Positions 38,490 to 46,801 of a stretch of DNA of 64,000 bases are shown piece after piece. A model generated the notes under the pieces. That model had not been told where the DNA came from and made no database searches. It saw only the letters and a list, made by a program, of their open reading frames with translations. This DNA is from Pseudolysinimonas kribbensis (lineage in GTDB: Bacteria > Actinomycetota > Actinomycetes > Actinomycetales > Microbacteriaceae). The translations under genes were made by a program, and so were the position numbers. The stretch spans positions 2,728,001 to 2,792,000 of the forward strand of contig NZ_BSVB01000001.1 of the NCBI RefSeq assembly GCF_030161895.1. Direction: 5' to 3'. Every line of letters starts with the position of its first letter. Position 1 is the first letter of the stretch.

Positions 38490-39406
38490 GCGATCTCCTT
38501 CTGGTTCTCGGTGCTCTGGTCGTGGGTGGATGCCGCGGCCGGTGAGCCGGTGACGGCGAGGAAGACGTCGTCGAGGCTGGGCGCGCGCAGGCTCACCCCG
38601 TCGAGCGCGTCGTCGCCGACGAGCGCGAGGGCGCGGCGCAGGCCGGTGAGGGTGCCGTCGGTCGGCACCTCGCGCACGACGGCCCCGTCGGCGTCGTGCA
38701 GGGCCAGCACCTCGCCGCCCACCCGCGCCTTGAGCTCGGCCGGCGTGCCCTCGGCCACGACGCGGCCGTGGTCGATGACGGCGACCCGATCGGCGAGCAC
38801 GTCGGCCTCCTCGAGGTACTGCGTCGTGAGCACGACGGTCGTGCCGTCGTCGGCGAGCCGGCGGATCATGGCCCACAGGTCCTGACGGCTGCGGGTGTCG
38901 AGGCCGGTGGTCGGCTCGTCGAGGAAGATGACGGGCGGGGTGCGCAGCAGGCTGATCGCGATGTCGAGCTTGCGGCGCATGCCGCCCGACCACGTCTTGA
39001 CCCGCTTGCGGCCGGCGGCTCGCAGGTCGAAGCGGTCGAGCAGCTCGGCGGCCCGGCGCCGCGCCTGGTGCGCGGTGAGCCCGGAGAGCCGGCCCATCAT
39101 CCGGAGGTTCTCCTCGCCGGAGAGCACCTCGTCGACGGCGGCCGACTGGCCGGTGACGCTGATGCTCGCCTTGACCTGCTCGGGCTGCCGCGCGACATCG
39201 AAGCCGTTGACGGTGGCGGTGCCGGCGTCGGGGGCGACGAGGGTGCTCAGGATGTTGACGGTCGTGGTCTTGCCGGCGCCGTTGGGCCCGAGGAGGGCGA
39301 CGATCGTGCCGCGGTCGACGGCGAGATCGAGTCCGTCGAGCACGACGGTCTTGCCGAACGCCTTGCGCACGCCGCGCAGGGCGACGGCAGGGGCGGTGCT
39401 GGTCAT
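38486..39406 (-). CDS. ABC exporter ATP-binding protein, DrrA family
   Basis: A 306-residue ATPase: Walker A LLGPNGAGKTTTV (about 38-50), signature TWSGGMRRKLDIA, Walker B PPVIFLDEPTTGLD. The DrrA-type C-terminal domain follows (about 220-300, LRAPSLDDVFLAVTG). Together with the permease it makes an exporter for drugs or lipids. The divergent TetR gene with an intergenic dyad suggests repression released by a substrate of the pump. Confidence 0.93.
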   Translation of the reverse strand: MTSTAPAVALRGVRKAFGKTVVLDGLDLAVDRGTIVALLGPNGAGKTTTVNILSTLVAPDAGTATVNGFDVARQPEQVKASISVTGQSAAVDEVLSGEENLRMMGRLSGLTAHQARRRAAELLDRFDLRAAGRKRVKTWSGGMRRKLDIAISLLRTPPVIFLDEPTTGLDTRSRQDLWAMIRRLADDGTTVVLTTQYLEEADVLADRVAVIDHGRVVAEGTPAELKARVGGEVLALHDADGAVVREVPTDGTLTGLRRALALVGDDALDGVSLRAPSLDDVFLAVTGSPAAASTHDQSTENQKEIA

Positions 39407-39443
39407 GGTGTTCCTTTCCGATACGACGTAAACTGTTTATGCC

Positions 39444-39461
39444 CTATACGTTATTGTGTAG
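39444..39461. promoter_or_regulatory. Candidate TetR operator between exporter and regulator
   Basis: CTATACGTTATTGTGTAG is an imperfect 18-bp dyad (12 of 18 positions symmetric) in an unusually AT-rich 82-bp divergent spacer. Its position fits autoregulation of the TetR gene and repression of the exporter. Low-information site; support is positional. Confidence 0.45.
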
Positions 39462-39488
39462 ACCATACGCAGAGGGGTGTCAAGCAGG

Positions 39489-40424
39489 ATGGACGACATG
39501 ACCGAGGACGTCGAGGCCGACGGCGATCTGCCACGCGCCGTCGCGCTCGCCTGGGGCGTCGCCGCGCATCCCACCCGCGGACCCAAGCGCGAGCTGAGCA
39601 TCGAACGCATCGTCGACGCCGCGATCGAGCTCGCCGACGAGGGCGGGCTCGCGGCCGTGTCGATGAACGCCGTCGCCACCCGGCTCGGCTTCACGCCCAT
39701 GTCCCTGTACCGCTACGTGTCGGCCAAGGACGACCTCGTGCTGCTCATGCAGGAGCGCGGGATCGGCGTACCGCCGGACGACCTGGCCGGCGCCGACGAC
39801 CGCGCCGACGCGGGGGACTGGCGCGCCGGGCTCGAGGCGTGGACCCGGGCGATGGCGGGGCTGTACGTCGAGCACCCGTGGCTGCTCGACATCCCGATCA
39901 CGGGCGTCGGCGTGACGCCGAACAACCTGGCCTGGCTCGACACAGCGCTGGCGATCCTCGACGGCGTGCCACTCCACCCGAACGCGAAGCTGTCGGTCGT
40001 GCTCGCCCTGCTGGCCCAGGGCCGTTTCGAGGGGATCGTGAGCCGCGGCTACGACGGATCGGGCGAGGTCGAGTCACGCGACGCGGCGCTCATGGCCCAG
40101 CTGGTGACGCCGGAGCAGTTCCCGCACGTGCACGCTGCGTTCGCGGCGGGCGCCTTCTCCGACCAGGACGACGATCCCGACCCGTTCAGTTTCGGCCGCG
40201 CCCGCGTGCTCGACGGAGTGGAGGCGGTGCTGCAGGGACGCGCGATCGAGGCCGCCGCGCCGCACCGGCCGGATCCGGCGGACCAGGCGGCGAGCCGCGA
40301 TCCCAAGGTCAAGGAGGCCGTCAAGGCGCGCCGGGAGGCCGAGAAGGCGCTCCGCGAGGCCCGCAAGCGGGAGCGCGAGCAGCTGAAGAACGCGCGCGAG
40401 CGCGCGCGCAAGCGGGCCGAGTAG
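39489..40424 (+). CDS. TetR/AcrR family regulator with basic helical tail
   Basis: A 311-residue regulator. The HTH is at about 35-80 (IERIVDAAIELADEGGLAAV, RLGFTPMSLYRYVSAKDDLV), and a TetR_C-type ligand domain follows. The last 45 residues (after PADQAASRDP) are almost wholly Lys, Arg, Glu and Ala, a long single helix unusual for TetR proteins. ATG 39489 follows AGCAGG. Divergent from the DrrAB-like exporter, which it probably represses. Confidence 0.9.
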   Translation: MDDMTEDVEADGDLPRAVALAWGVAAHPTRGPKRELSIERIVDAAIELADEGGLAAVSMNAVATRLGFTPMSLYRYVSAKDDLVLLMQERGIGVPPDDLAGADDRADAGDWRAGLEAWTRAMAGLYVEHPWLLDIPITGVGVTPNNLAWLDTALAILDGVPLHPNAKLSVVLALLAQGRFEGIVSRGYDGSGEVESRDAALMAQLVTPEQFPHVHAAFAAGAFSDQDDDPDPFSFGRARVLDGVEAVLQGRAIEAAAPHRPDPADQAASRDPKVKEAVKARREAEKALREARKREREQLKNARERARKRAE

Positions 40425-40442
40425 CGCCGCTCGCGGGCTGGA

Positions 40443-41900
40443 TCAGGCGAGCCAGGCCTCGACGTCGTCGGCCGTACGCGGGATGCCGATGGACAGATTC
40501 TCGGCGCCGTCGGCCGTGACGAGGATGTTGTCCTCGATCCGCACGCCGACGCCGCGGTACTCCTCGGGCACGGTCAGGTCGTCGGGCTGGAAGTACAGGC
40601 CCGGCTCGATCGTGAACACCATGCCGGGCTCGAGCACGCCGTCCAGGTAGAGCTCGCGGCGGGCGGCGGCGCAGTCGTGCACGTCGAGGCCGAGGTGATG
40701 CGATGTGCCGTGCACCATGTACCGCCGGTGGTACTGCGCGCCCTCCTCGAGCGACTCCTCGGCGCTGCCGGGAAGGAAGCCCCACTCCGCGGTCTTCGCC
40801 GCGATGACCTGCATCGCCGTCGCGTGGATCTCGCGGAAGCGGATGCCGGGCCGCACGATCGCGAACGCCGCGTCGGCGGCCTCCCGCACGGCCTCGTACA
40901 CCCGGCGCTGCACGTCGGTGAAGCGGCCGTTCACGGGCAGGGTGCGCGTGATGTCGGCGGTGTAGAGGCTGTCGAGCTCGACGCCGGCGTCGATCAGGAT
41001 GAGGTCGCCGTCGCGCACCGCGCCGTCGTTGCGGGTCCAGTGCAGGATGCACGCGTGCGGCCCGCTGGCGGCGATCGTCTCATAGCCAGTCGCGTTGCCC
41101 TCGGCGCGGGCGCGGCGGTTGAAGGTGCCCTCGACGAGGCGCTCGCCGCGGTGGTGCGCACGGATCGCGTCACGCTCGGCGATGACGTCGTCGAAGCCCT
41201 GCTTCGTCGCCGCGACGGCTCCCCGCAGCTGCTCGACCTCCCACGGGTCCTTGACCAGCCGCAGCTCGCTCAGGTCGCGGGCGAGCTGGTCGTCGCCGCC
41301 CTCGTCGACGTCGGCGGCGGACGGGTCGGCATCCAGCAGACGACGCCCGTCGACGCGGTCGGTCAGCTCGCGGTCGGCCTCGCGCACGATGAGCGTGGAA
41401 GCGTCGACCGCGTCGAGCACGGCATCGAGCTCGGCGAGGTCGCGGGTGGCGATGCCGAGGTCCGCGGCGACGTGGGCGAGGGAGGGGCGGGGACCCGTCC
41501 AGAACTCGCCGATCGCGGGGTTCGCGTAGAACTCGTCGGAGTCGCGCCCGGCCGTCGGGCGGAAGTAGAGCGTCGCGTCGTGGCCGTCGCCGGTCGGCTC
41601 GAGGACGAGCACGCTCCCCGCCACCGCATCGGAGCCCCACCCGGTGAGATGCGAGAACGCGGAGTGCGCGCGGTACAGGTACTCGGTGTCGTTCGAGCGC
41701 ACCGCGGCGGGCCCGGCCGGCACGATGAGGCGCTCACCCGGATGCAGCGCCGAGACCCGCCGACGACGCTCGGCCGCGTACGGGGCGGCCGCGCGCGGCG
41801 CCGGCGTCGGCTCGGTGCGCTCGGCCCACTGCGACGAGATGTAGTCGCGGAACGTGTCCGACACGGGCGTCGTCGAGCGGTTGGAGGTCGCGTCTGCCAT
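40443..41900 (-). CDS. pepP: Xaa-Pro aminopeptidase (aminopeptidase P, M24B)
   Basis: A 485-residue dimetal peptidase removing N-terminal residues before proline. Metal ligands are visible: D in LILIDAGVELDS, D in LYTADITRTLP, H in MVHGTSHHLGLDVHD, E in FTIEPGLYFQ and E in GVRIEDNILV. The N-terminal creatinase-like domain spans about 60-210. ATG 41900 is preferred over upstream in-frame starts because the family begins near here. Confidence 0.94.
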   Translation of the reverse strand: MADATSNRSTTPVSDTFRDYISSQWAERTEPTPAPRAAAPYAAERRRRVSALHPGERLIVPAGPAAVRSNDTEYLYRAHSAFSHLTGWGSDAVAGSVLVLEPTGDGHDATLYFRPTAGRDSDEFYANPAIGEFWTGPRPSLAHVAADLGIATRDLAELDAVLDAVDASTLIVREADRELTDRVDGRRLLDADPSAADVDEGGDDQLARDLSELRLVKDPWEVEQLRGAVAATKQGFDDVIAERDAIRAHHRGERLVEGTFNRRARAEGNATGYETIAASGPHACILHWTRNDGAVRDGDLILIDAGVELDSLYTADITRTLPVNGRFTDVQRRVYEAVREAADAAFAIVRPGIRFREIHATAMQVIAAKTAEWGFLPGSAEESLEEGAQYHRRYMVHGTSHHLGLDVHDCAAARRELYLDGVLEPGMVFTIEPGLYFQPDDLTVPEEYRGVGVRIEDNILVTADGAENLSIGIPRTADDVEAWLA

Positions 41901-41940
41901 CAGACCAGTGTCGCACCGCACGCTCGTCGCCACCCGCCCG

Positions 41941-41996
41941 CGATTCGTGCGGTCCGGTCGCTTCCGCAGCTACGACCGACCGGACGGCACGAATCG
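41941..41996. repeat. 20-bp-arm palindrome before the zinc-ribbon nuclease gene
   Basis: CGATTCGTGCGGTCCGGTCG (41941-41960) and CGACCGGACGGCACGAATCG (41977-41996) are inverted repeats matching at 19 of 20 positions, with a 16-nt loop. It sits in the divergent spacer between pepP and the nuclease-like gene. The arm shares a CGAT-C-TGC pattern with the arms at 23846 and 24854. Confidence 0.85.
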
Positions 41997-42039
41997 AGAA
42001 GGTGCGAGGCGTGTCGGATGCCGGACGTAGCGTTGGCGC

Positions 42040-42870
42040 GTGTCCGAGTCGCTGCAGGCATGGTGGTCGCGGCGCCAGCGCGTCACCGGCGACGCCGTGC
42101 CCTACGAGGTGGGGCGCTACCGCGACGAGTGGGCACGCTATCCGGTGCTGCAGCGGCAGTACCACCCGGACCTCAACGCCGGGATCGCGCTCAGCCAGAT
42201 CCCGCCGGTGGCCGAGGTGCTGGTGCTCTGGCAGTGCGACGTCGGCCACGTGTTCGCGGCGACGCCGCGGGAGCAGCGCGGGCGGCCCGGGCGCGAGCGG
42301 CGGCGCTCGACCTGGTGCCCCGAGTGCGCGACCGGGGCCGTGCTCAGGGCGCCGCGGCCGGCCGGATGGCGCCCGCCGGCGACCCGCCGCCCGGCGCGCG
42401 GGCCGCGGCTGTGCGATCGCACGCCCGACCTGCCACCGGGGGAGGCGTTCGTGAGCGAGTGCGCTCCCGTTCCCGCGTCGGCGGTGGAGGCGGAGCTGCG
42501 TCTCGGGCTCACGGAGCTGATCGAGTTCGACCCGGCGCCGAACGCCGTGCGCCTCGCGCGTGCATTCTTCGACCACCTCGAGGCGTGGCCCGACATCCTG
42601 CTGCCCGACCTGCGGGTCGCGATCGAGTACGACTCGACCGGGCGGCACGGGCTGGAGCATGTCGGGCCGCGCGAGGAGGCCGACCGCCGCAAGGACCGCG
42701 CCCTGCGGTCGGCCGGATGGGAGGTCGTGCGGGTGCGCACCGGACGGCTCCTGCCGCTCGGGGCGCACGACATCGTCGCGAGCGGGGTGACCCGGCGGCT
42801 GTATCCGCGGATCCTCGACGCGCTGCGCGACATCCGGGGGCCGATGTTCGTCGACGCGTACCTCCGCTGA
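42040..42870 (+). CDS. Zinc-ribbon plus Vsr/DUF559-like putative endonuclease
   Basis: A 276-residue protein. The N-terminal region (about 60-105) has a zinc ribbon resembling DUF4379-type domains: WQCDVGHVFAATPREQRG followed by TWCPEC. The C-terminal part (about 185-265) looks like a PD-(D/E)XK nuclease: LLPDLRVAIEYDS, then KDRALRSAGWEVVRVRTG, a pattern shared with Vsr and DUF559. GTG start at 42040. No methylase or toxin is adjacent. Cleavage activity is inferred from the fold only. Confidence 0.7.
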   Translation: MSESLQAWWSRRQRVTGDAVPYEVGRYRDEWARYPVLQRQYHPDLNAGIALSQIPPVAEVLVLWQCDVGHVFAATPREQRGRPGRERRRSTWCPECATGAVLRAPRPAGWRPPATRRPARGPRLCDRTPDLPPGEAFVSECAPVPASAVEAELRLGLTELIEFDPAPNAVRLARAFFDHLEAWPDILLPDLRVAIEYDSTGRHGLEHVGPREEADRRKDRALRSAGWEVVRVRTGRLLPLGAHDIVASGVTRRLYPRILDALRDIRGPMFVDAYLR

Positions 42871-42901
42871 GCGCCGGGTTCGGGCGTCGCGATCTCGGGC
42901 G

Positions 42902-43909
42902 TCAGCCGGCAGGGGTGAGGCGCGCGACGACCGGCCGGTGGTCGCTGCCCGCGCCGTCCTCGGTGTCGATCACCCGGAATCCGGCGATCGTCCACTGCGG
43001 CGTCGCGAGCACGTGGTCGATGGGCGCGCCGAGCAGGGTCGGCAGCTTCGTCGGCCAGCTGCCGACCGCGGCCGAGCCGGTCGCCTTCGCGGCGTCGTGG
43101 CACGCGCCGAGGTCGCCGCCGTTCGCGCCGAGCCCCGACCAGTGGTCGAGGGTCGAGTTGAAGTCGCCGGCGGCGATGGTGTCGCCGACGCAGTGGTCGG
43201 CGTCCCAGCGCAGGCCCTGGCGCCATCCGGCCATCTCGCCGGGCACGGGCGACACGACGTGCGTCGCGATGAAGGTCGGCCCGGAGCCGTCGACCGGCAG
43301 GGCATAGACGGTGGGCAGGGTGTCGGTCGTGTGCAAGCCGGATGCGTCGCGGTAGTCACCGAGCCGGGTGCTGATGAGCAGGTCGGTCGTGCGGGCCTTG
43401 GAGACCTGGTCGTAGCTGACGTGCAGCACCTGCATCGGCATGCCCGCCGCGCCGAGCTGCTGCGCGACGGCCTGCGCGGTGGCGAGGCTCGTCTCGGCCA
43501 GCACGATGACGTCGGCGTGCTGCGCCTCGGCGAGCTTCGCGATCGCCTCGGTGCCGGGGGAGTCGCCGAGGGTGTTCCAGCTGAGCACCGTGATGTCGCC
43601 GGATGCCGCGTCCGGCAGCGCCGCGGTCGCGGCTCCGCGGGTGGCCAGCACCGCGAGCTGCACGCCGCCGAAGGCGAGCACGACGACCGCGATCACGCCG
43701 GCGAACCGTCGCGCGCGCGGCGACATGACGGTCGCGAGCAGCAGCAGCACGAGCACGAGCAGTGCGACGCACACCGCGATCCCGCGCAGCGAGACGATCT
43801 GGGCGATCACAGGGGTCTGCGCGAGGCCGAACAGCTGCGGCCAGGCGATGACGAGCAGGCCGACCGCGACGGCCACGGTGAGGATCGCCGCGAGCACCCG
43901 ACCGAGCAT
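42902..43909 (-). CDS. Membrane-anchored endonuclease/exonuclease/phosphatase family protein
   Basis: A 335-residue protein with three N-terminal helices (about 1-95) and an EEP catalytic domain outside. Motifs are VLSWNTLG, VIVLAETSL, TIAAGDFNSTLDHW and the terminal SDHRPVVARL. EEP enzymes hydrolyse phosphodiester bonds in nucleic acids, phospholipids or inositol phosphates; this membrane-anchored form is common in actinobacteria. Substrate unknown. Confidence 0.88.
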   Translation of the reverse strand: MLGRVLAAILTVAVAVGLLVIAWPQLFGLAQTPVIAQIVSLRGIAVCVALLVLVLLLLATVMSPRARRFAGVIAVVVLAFGGVQLAVLATRGAATAALPDAASGDITVLSWNTLGDSPGTEAIAKLAEAQHADVIVLAETSLATAQAVAQQLGAAGMPMQVLHVSYDQVSKARTTDLLISTRLGDYRDASGLHTTDTLPTVYALPVDGSGPTFIATHVVSPVPGEMAGWRQGLRWDADHCVGDTIAAGDFNSTLDHWSGLGANGGDLGACHDAAKATGSAAVGSWPTKLPTLLGAPIDHVLATPQWTIAGFRVIDTEDGAGSDHRPVVARLTPAG

Positions 43910-43973
43910 CCCGGGAGCCTAACGCGGCGATCACGCCCGGCGGCCGCGCGACGCCTGACTCTACGATGAACGG

Positions 43974-44827
43974 ATGCCCGGCGGTATCGATCTGCACGCC
44001 CACACGAGCGTGAGCGACGGCACCGAGACCCCCGCCGAGCTGGTCGCCGCCGCCGTCGACGCCGGCCTCGAGGTCGTCGGGATCACCGACCACGACGCGA
44101 CCACCGGATGGCAGCACGCGTTCGACGCCGCCCGCGGCGCCGGTCTCACGGTCGTGCCCGGCCTCGAGCTCAGCACCCAGCTCGACTACGCGAGCGTGCA
44201 CGTGCTCGGCTACCTCGTCGACCCCGACGATCCCGGCCTCGTCGCCGAGACCGAGCGCATCCGGGCGGAGCGGCTCAGCCGCGCGCAGTCGATGGTGCAG
44301 CGCATCGCCGTCGACTACCCGACCCTCACCTGGGACCGCGTGCTCGAGCACACGACCCCGGATGCCACGGTCGGCCGCCCGCACATCGCCGACGCGCTCG
44401 TCGAGCTCGGCTACGTGCCGAACCGCTCGGCCGCGTTCCAGAGCATCCTGCACTGGCAGGGCGGCTACTACCGCCCGCACGACGCACCCCCGCCGCTCGA
44501 GGGTGTGCGGCTCATCGTCGCGGCAGGCGGGGTGCCGGTGATCGCGCACCCGGGCGCCCGCGGGCCGGAGCGGGTGCTGAACGGCCCGCGCATGCGGGAG
44601 CTGGTGGATGCCGGCCTGGCCGGCCTCGAGATCGCGCACCGCGACAATCCCCCGCGTCGCGCGCCCGCCTGACCCGCATCGCGAAGCGCTACGGCCTGCT
44701 CACGACGGGGTCGAGCGACTACCACGGCGCCGGCAAGCCGAACCGGCTCGGGGAGAACACCACCGATCCCGCCGCGTACGCGCGGATCCTCGCCGCGGGG
44801 ACCGGTTCGGCGCCGTTCCTCGGCTAG
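43974..44827 (+). CDS. PHP-domain phosphoesterase (RNase AM / nucleoside phosphatase type); one frameshift
   Basis: A PHP hydrolase of 284 residues once one C is restored at 44649-44653. Metal motifs are GIDLHAHTSVSDGT at the N-terminus, GITDHDATTG, PGLELS, IAHPGAR and the terminal GSSDYHGAGKPN. Proteins of this group remove 5' phosphates from short nucleotides or act on pAp. The stop overlaps the convergent DUF805 gene by 4 bp. Confidence 0.9.
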
Positions 44828-45330
44828 ATGCGCCGGTCCTCGCTCGTCGGCGGCGTGAGGGGAGCGCTCGGCGGGTACGGGGCGTACCCGCCCGCTCCCG
44901 CGTCGAACCGCACCCCGTACGGGTTGCTCGGCAGGATCGTGAGGATCAGCACGATGAGCGCCCCGACCCAGGGGATGAGGTGCAGGAACCAGAAGCCGCC
45001 GCTGAGGTTCGCGTCGTGCAGCCGGCGCCACTGGATCGCGATGGTGGGCACGATCGACCCCAGGAAGACGACGCCGGCGATCCCGCCGAAGACGCTGATG
45101 ATGACGACCGCGGCCGTCTGGTCCGCGCTCCCGAGGCTGAGCCCCAGCACGAGCGTCAGCACGTAGAGCACCGCGTAGACGATCGCGAAGAACAGCACGG
45201 TCCACCAGTACTCGCTGCGGCTCGCCCGCCCCGAGAAGGTGGCGTAGTTGCGGTAGAAGCGCTGGACGGACTGCACGAACCCGGCTCCGTAGAGCGGCTG
45301 GTCGAGGCGTCCGGAGTCGGCGGTCGTCAT
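44824..45330 (-). CDS. DUF805 family membrane protein
   Basis: A 168-residue protein with four helices. The DUF805 signature is clear: RFYRNYATFSGRASRSEYWW near residue 30 and IAIQWRRLHDANLSGGFWFL near 105. A Pro-rich tail follows. No function is established for the family. It converges on the PHP gene. Confidence 0.92.
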   Translation of the reverse strand: MTTADSGRLDQPLYGAGFVQSVQRFYRNYATFSGRASRSEYWWTVLFFAIVYAVLYVLTLVLGLSLGSADQTAAVVIISVFGGIAGVVFLGSIVPTIAIQWRRLHDANLSGGFWFLHLIPWVGALIVLILTILPSNPYGVRFDAGAGGYAPYPPSAPLTPPTSEDRRI

Positions 45331-45352
45331 GCGGTCAGCCTAGGAGCGGCGC

Positions 45353-45742
45353 TCATCCCGCCGCGGGCGCCGCCCCGGGGATCGGGGCGAAGAGGTTCAC
45401 GAGGTTGCCGTCCGGGTCGCGCAGCAGGGCCGACCGGTTGCCCCACGGCATGTCCGTGGGCGGCAGCACCACCGCGGGCGCGGCGTCGCGCAACCGCTCG
45501 AACTCCGCATCGACGTCGTCGACCCGGAACTCGACGATGACGCTGCGGTTCGCGCCGGCCTCCGCGGCTCCGGGCACCGCGGCGACCGTGCGGCTGCTGC
45601 CGATCGCGAGGGTCGCGCCGGGGCCGGACAGCTGCGCGAACACCTCGCCCGCGCGCACGGCGGTCGCGCCGGTGACGAGCTCGTAGAAGTCGGCGAGGCG
45701 GGCGACGTCCTCGGTGATGATGCGGATGGACGCGAACGGCAT
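45353..45742 (-). CDS. VOC family (glyoxalase/bleomycin resistance) protein
   Basis: A 129-residue vicinal-oxygen-chelate protein: ASIRIITEDVARLADFYELV at the start, EFRVDDVDAEFERL in the middle and ALLRDPDGNLVNLFAPI at the end. These enzymes bind metals or drugs. ATG 45742 has the ribosome site AGGAGACC. It is divergent from a WYL regulator with a strong palindrome between them, so it is the likely target gene. Confidence 0.9.
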   Translation of the reverse strand: MPFASIRIITEDVARLADFYELVTGATAVRAGEVFAQLSGPGATLAIGSSRTVAAVPGAAEAGANRSVIVEFRVDDVDAEFERLRDAAPAVVLPPTDMPWGNRSALLRDPDGNLVNLFAPIPGAAPAAG

Positions 45743-45783
45743 GAGGGTCTCCTGCGGTGGACGGACGACGCCCACGCTAGGGT

Positions 45784-45812
45784 CGATACCGGACAGAAAC
45801 GGTCCGGTATCG
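45784..45812. promoter_or_regulatory. Operator palindrome between VOC and WYL genes
   Basis: CGATACCGGAC (45784-45794) and GTCCGGTATCG (45802-45812) are perfect 11-bp arms around AGAAACG. It lies in the 83-bp divergent spacer, 42 bp from the VOC start and 13 bp from the WYL start. The placement strongly suggests binding by the WYL-domain regulator. Confidence 0.75.
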
Positions 45813-45825
45813 ATGAGGCGGCCCC

Positions 45826-46794
45826 GTGATCCGACCCACCGCGCGCGTGCTGGCGATGCTCGAGGCCTTGCAGGCGGGCGGCATCCACCCCGTGCCCGGG
45901 CTCGCACAGCTGCTCGGGGTGGACGAGCGCACCGTGCGCCGCTACGTCGATCACCTGCGCGAGCTCGACGTGCCGGTGGAGGCGGTGCGCGGCCGGCTCG
46001 GCGGCTATCGCCTCGCGCCCGGATACCGGATGCCGCCCCTCATGCTCACCGAGGACGAGGCCGTCGCGACGGTGCTGGCCCTCGCGTCGCGGTCGCGGGA
46101 CGAGCCGGCGCAGCCCGCCGTCGCGACCGCCCTGGCGAAGCTGCGCCGCGCGATGCCGCGGGAGCTGGCACGGCGCATCGACGCGCTGCTCGGCGCGGTC
46201 TCGTTCGTGCCGGGCGACTCCGCGGATGGTGACGCGGCCGATGCCGGCGACGTGCCCGCCCGCACGCTCGTGATGCTCGCCGAGGCGGCCCGGGAGCGGC
46301 ATCCGGTCGCCCTGCGCTACGCCGATCGCACGGGCCGCCGCAGCAGTCGCACCGTGCTGCCCTACGGAGTGGTGGCGCGGGCCGGTCGCTGGTACCTGGC
46401 CGCGGCGGACTCGCTGAGCGGCGAGGTCCGCACCTTCCGGCTGGATCGCATCGGCCTGCCGCGGGTGCTGCCCGGCACGTTCGAGCCGCCGGCGGACGTC
46501 GACGCCGTCCGCACCGTGCAGGAGAGCCTCGCCGCCACACCGTGGGCGCACGAGGTCGTGCTGCGGATCACCGCGCCGGAGGAGGCGATCCGGGGGCGGT
46601 TCGCGGAGGGCGTCGCCGTGCTGGAGCGGGTCGACGACGAGAGCTTCCGGGTGCGGCTGCGCGCCGAGGCGCTCGAGTGGATCCCCGGCGTGCTCGCGAC
46701 GCTCGGCCGTCCGGTCATCGTGGAGAGGCCGGATCGGCTGCGCGAGCTGGTGAAGGACCTGGGGCGCCTCCTCGCCGACGCGGGCGAGGACTGA
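45826..46794 (+). CDS. WYL-domain transcriptional regulator (YafY type)
   Basis: A 322-residue protein. An HTH_11-type winged helix lies at about 1-60 (LAQLLGVDERTVRRYVDHLREL), a WYL ligand domain at about 145-225 (ALRYADRTGRRSSRTVLPYGVV, RWYLAAADSLSGEVRTFRLDRI), and a WCX domain at the end. YafY-type regulators in actinobacteria often control adjacent VOC genes. GTG start at 45826. Confidence 0.92.
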   Translation: MIRPTARVLAMLEALQAGGIHPVPGLAQLLGVDERTVRRYVDHLRELDVPVEAVRGRLGGYRLAPGYRMPPLMLTEDEAVATVLALASRSRDEPAQPAVATALAKLRRAMPRELARRIDALLGAVSFVPGDSADGDAADAGDVPARTLVMLAEAARERHPVALRYADRTGRRSSRTVLPYGVVARAGRWYLAAADSLSGEVRTFRLDRIGLPRVLPGTFEPPADVDAVRTVQESLAATPWAHEVVLRITAPEEAIRGRFAEGVAVLERVDDESFRVRLRAEALEWIPGVLATLGRPVIVERPDRLRELVKDLGRLLADAGED

Positions 46795-46801
46795 CCCGCG
46801 A

